Positions 62,101 through 64,000 of a DNA stretch of 64,000 nucleotides are shown here, one piece after another (the first letter of the stretch is position 1; the number at the start of each line of letters is the position of its first letter). The translations under genes were made by a program, and so were the position numbers. Origin of the DNA: Axinella damicornis (lineage: Eukaryota > Porifera > Demospongiae > Axinellida > Axinellidae). A model generated the notes under the pieces. It did not search any database, had not been told where the DNA came from, and saw nothing but the letters and a program-made list of their open reading frames with translations. Location of the stretch: NCBI GenBank assembly GCA_963931865.1, contig OZ007509.1:16026627-16090626 (forward strand), given 5' to 3'.

Positions 62101-63067
62101 CTTGATCACAACCAACTCCAGAGAGGCAAGAACGTGTCTCTAGACATGCAGGATACAAATACGTACTTAGGAAAACAAGCAGGTCTATGATGATTTCTAA
62201 TGAATAATCTCTGTATGGTTGGATGGTAGGCCTATCTTTCCTCCCCAAAACTCCTGTGTGCTATCAGACTTGACAGCCACCTGTTGTGTGCTTGATATGT
62301 GTGTGCCGATGTTACCTTGGAAACCATGCAACGCCTTATCCAGGCCAGGGATGGGATTTTTTTGTTTGTGATCCTGTAGCTATTATGAGCTACTGTAGTG
62401 ACTCTAATAATTCCGAGAGCAGTCCAGATTCAGCAAAGGTCTGTTGTGTCCCACGTGTGTTGCTGTCTTCGTTTGCGTGAACAGTGCCTCAGTGTCCTCA
62501 CTGACTCGTTGGCTGCGTTGTAATCCCCTCTGTCTTCAATGACACTCCATGTGTCTCGGCCCTGCTTGCCCGACGCATTCTCGCTTGTAGCCATCACTCC
62601 ACTTTCGGCACCCTTAGCTGGCGGCTGCTCTCTTGTAGCACCGTCTCTGGTCGCAATCACTCTCTGGCCTGGGAGTCCAGCTTGTCGCCACCCAGTCCTT
62701 AGCATCGTAAAATACCTCGCCATGGTCGGTGAAATTTGCTTCTAATAATTCCAAATGAATATTCAAACACCCCCCCCCCCCCCCCCCCCCGTTTCACAAG
62801 ATCACTTACCAACTTACTGGTATCTCTTCTCTCATTGTTGGTCCATGAGTTTCCGAGGCTAGTGCTCTGCATAGAGTGATGTGGGACTACCTCATAGGTC
62901 GTGTTGCACCGTAGGAGACAAATTCCTTGTACCGAACGATTACGTGCACACTCAGGCTAAACTGTTTGTTACCAGATTGGTTAATAATGTGATTTATCTG
63001 TGTATACAGTTGTTCAGACCGTGTGAGGAAGTACCAGTGACTATTCCTGTGGATGGATACAATCCAG
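48015..63067 (+). CDS. BCOR: BCOR-like corepressor: polyQ, basic/acidic region and ankyrin repeats
   Basis: Exons 48015-48190, 48701-48788, 49124-49257, 49359-49422, 50133-50401, 55339-57292, 57375-57473, 57589-57747, 58510-58618, 58740-58780, 59494-59660, 61098-61249 and 61927-62078 close in phase for 1188 codons; 63010-63067 is a likely later exon, and the 3' end lies beyond. The N-terminal half is disordered, rich in Pro, Gly, Arg and Met. Exon 6 holds a Gln tract of some 90 residues (56070-56345) and an acidic run followed by a basic PPKKIRRRYRRKSK nuclear-localisation-like stretch. Ankyrin repeats follow: GDTPLHKVCRTGKYDMARYM, VNAQDNAGWTPLHEAC, ISSRDGTRPIHDAIETGSLD, LISYGADPLAEFGEKT. The DGTRP-HDA and LLSYGADP wording resembles BCOR/BCORL1, PRC1.1 transcriptional corepressors. 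The PUFD domain is not seen. Adjacency to ATP6AP2 supports BCOR; another ankyrin family is possible. Confidence 0.62.
48431..48560 (+). repeat. tRNA-derived SINE-like sequence
   Basis: GTGGCCAAGTAGTTAAAGC (A box) and GGTTCGAATCC at 48478-48488 (perfect B box) are spaced as in a tRNA, followed by unrelated tail sequence. In intron 1 of the BCOR-like gene. Pairing of the acceptor stem is poor, so not called a tRNA gene. Confidence 0.65.
49685..49842. repeat. GGACTGGAA / nuclear-receptor-site repeat, copy 2
   Basis: GGACTAGAACAGTGGAATGG near the left, TGACCTTTGAACC (49830-49842) near the right. A further inverted set of CATTCCACCGTTCTATCCC and CAGTCCACC words runs to about 50000. Confidence 0.6.
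50440..50500. repeat. (GATA)n microsatellite
   Basis: GATAGATAGATAG tract just downstream of BCOR-like exon 5. Confidence 0.95.
51134..51636. repeat. fold-back element with (GGACT)n arms and DR1-like nuclear receptor sites
   Basis: Arms of about 170-220 bases are inverted copies: GGGCGTCTTTATTCACTGGA then (GGACT)n, CACCCAAAAATC and AGGTCAAAGGTCACGTG (51268-51284) on the left, mirrored at 51439-51451 and out to 51634. Each arm carries one AGGTCA-A-AGGTCA direct repeat fused to a CACGTG E-box. Confidence 0.85.
54136..54533. repeat. nested fold-back: CCTCGTTCCCAGG-family element split by a second inverted-repeat unit
   Basis: Outer arms TAGCCTCGTACCCAGTCCCA...GCTTTTCGTCGC are the same as the compact element at 1475-1562. 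Between them sits an approximately 300-base unit with its own arms GTACGGTAAAGCGGGGAGGG and the following CCTGGTACATCTTCTCAC, both inverted at 54451-54490. Confidence 0.82.
57786..57841. repeat. perfect 56-base palindrome
   Basis: Two 28-base arms, starting TGACAGTTCTTGCCCCCGG, meet at TCCATGGA with no spacer and no mismatch. In intron 8 of the BCOR-like gene. Confidence 0.95.
59105..59389. mobile_element. TA-flanked MITE, copy 2
   Basis: Same termini and interior as 25062-25344 (ACCGTAGTCGCGC, CTTCTTCCAGAAACT, GAGGAATGTCATT), differing at only a scattering of positions, so both moved recently relative to copy 3. Confidence 0.88.
59715..60110 (+). repeat. dispersed repeat of about 390 bases, copy 2
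   Basis: Near-identical to 29436-29822 over most of its length, including CTCGAGTGGATCTC and the CAGACACAAACCGATCACTT tail. Lies in the GC-AG intron between ankyrin exons 59494-59660 and 61098-61249. Confidence 0.8.
61277..61865. mobile_element. TA-flanked inverted-repeat element (ACCGTATGGCCGG family)
   Basis: TACCGTATGGCCGGAAAATT at the left is inverted at the right end (GGCCATACGGTA), followed inward by repeated TTTGGCGG words. 589 bases. Open frames inside show no transposase motif. It inserted 28 bases after an ankyrin exon donor. Confidence 0.85.
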
Positions 63068-64000
63068 GTAAGGATAGTACAGACACGTCTCTGTCTGCCC
63101 AGCAGTTTGTCTCTGTCTGCCTGAGCTCTCCCCGGCAGTTACTGGAAACTACTCACTGTCATTTCATTATTCATTTTCTCACCGTTTTTGGTATGCTATT
63201 TGTAACACTGCATAGATGTGATGCTCCCGTAGCTGCATTTGACTCCCATGACAGTCAGTAGTACAATCAGGCCTTCAAAACCAGCAGTTGGTTAGATAGC
63301 GAGGTTGGACACACTCAGCACTGCAATAGAAGCAATGAAGCAGCTGGGGACTGAGCTAATCACCGAGTCTACCTCGAGACCCAGTGCCTCATCATGGAGC
63401 TGTTGCTGACAGAATGAGATCTAGTCTCGTTCCCACACCATCATCCAACACATATATTGCTTCCGGTATAATGTGCACAATACCAAAAGCAATCCACATC
63501 TGGGTTGGTTGGGTCTGGGATCAAGAATAAATGATATCGTGTTCCAATGACATAAAGGATAGATGTCAAATGGACAACATAGTTTGCCTGTTTGTTCATA
63601 GTTGGGATGAGGGATTGGGTGCTTCTTTTCTGCTTACCAGAACTAGCGTGTGAAGGCACAACAGCACACGAGCCAGTGCTGTGAGATTTCTATGTTGCGG
63701 AAGCTTTTCAGACTATTTGAACTCTAAGTGATGAAAATAGTTAACAGTTAATTACTGACCTTCTGTCGGTGAGTGTATTATAATCTCAATGGGAAGAGAT
63801 GTAGGGCTGAACCGGATAGCACACCATGATGGTTGGGAAAATGGCTAATCTGTCTTGCAATGTGTAGTCCTCTGCATGTATTCTCCCCTAAGGGCTTCAT
63901 GAGTTTTCCAGAAGGGAAAGCACCGCATTCTTCTAGCCGTTGGTTCTGTATGACCCTAGTTGGCCGGGATTGTCTGTGGGGATAAACATCATCAAAGTGA
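63068..64000. other. window end, unresolved
   Basis: Probably intron or 3' exons of the BCOR-like gene. I could not place an exon with confidence; no other feature seen. Confidence 0.4.

Noticed and set aside
62881..63261. 126-residue frame as a BCOR C-terminal exon
   Set aside because: The longer frame includes obvious intron; only 63010-63067 has both splice sites and a sensible peptide.

Overview
This is metazoan nuclear DNA. The genes are intron-rich with GT-AG introns of about 50-900 bp, encode animal proteins, and sit in sequence packed with short fold-back elements, microsatellites and tandem repeats. Gene density is high (about ten loci in 64 kb). That, the very short shared promoters and the dense CCTCGTTCCCAGG fold-back family fit a compact non-bilaterian genome; a demosponge is my best guess, but this is inference. 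A 200-base N gap lies at 19782-19981.

Layout. 1-707 (+): damaged 3' part of a CRAL-TRIO gene, followed by an intact CRAL-TRIO gene with an uninterrupted coding region (1975-2859, +). CLNS1A/pICln (3201-5042, +) ends tail-to-tail with TMEM164 (12795-5628, -). TMEM164 is head-to-head with AMMECR1 (12960-16158, +). A decayed dynactin-1 fragment lies at about 17825-18015 (-). A gene apparently joining armadillo-like helical repeats to a Schlafen AlbA_2 domain spans 18916-26018 (+). The autophagy protease ATG4 (33417-27300, -) is head-to-head with NUFIP1 (33671-39831, +). ATP6AP2 (47770-39985, -) is head-to-head with a very large polyQ/ankyrin gene resembling BCOR (48015 to at least 63067, +).

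Three divergent pairs have start codons only 164, 253 and 244 bp apart, so each probably shares a bidirectional promoter. As I recall the human map, TMEM164 and AMMECR1 are neighbours on Xq, ATP6AP2 and BCOR lie close together on Xp11.4, and ATG4A is also on Xq. The window may therefore preserve very old animal linkage.

I built the gene models by hand from splice sites, codon phase and remembered family sequences, without alignment software. Exons whose phases close are reliable to the base; places where they do not close (AMMECR1 exon 3, ATP6AP2 exons 15/16, the last ATG4 junction, one ARM-Schlafen junction, the 3' end of the BCOR-like gene) are flagged. Intergenic DNA and long introns are mostly repeats; I found no rRNA, CRISPR array or intact transposase.
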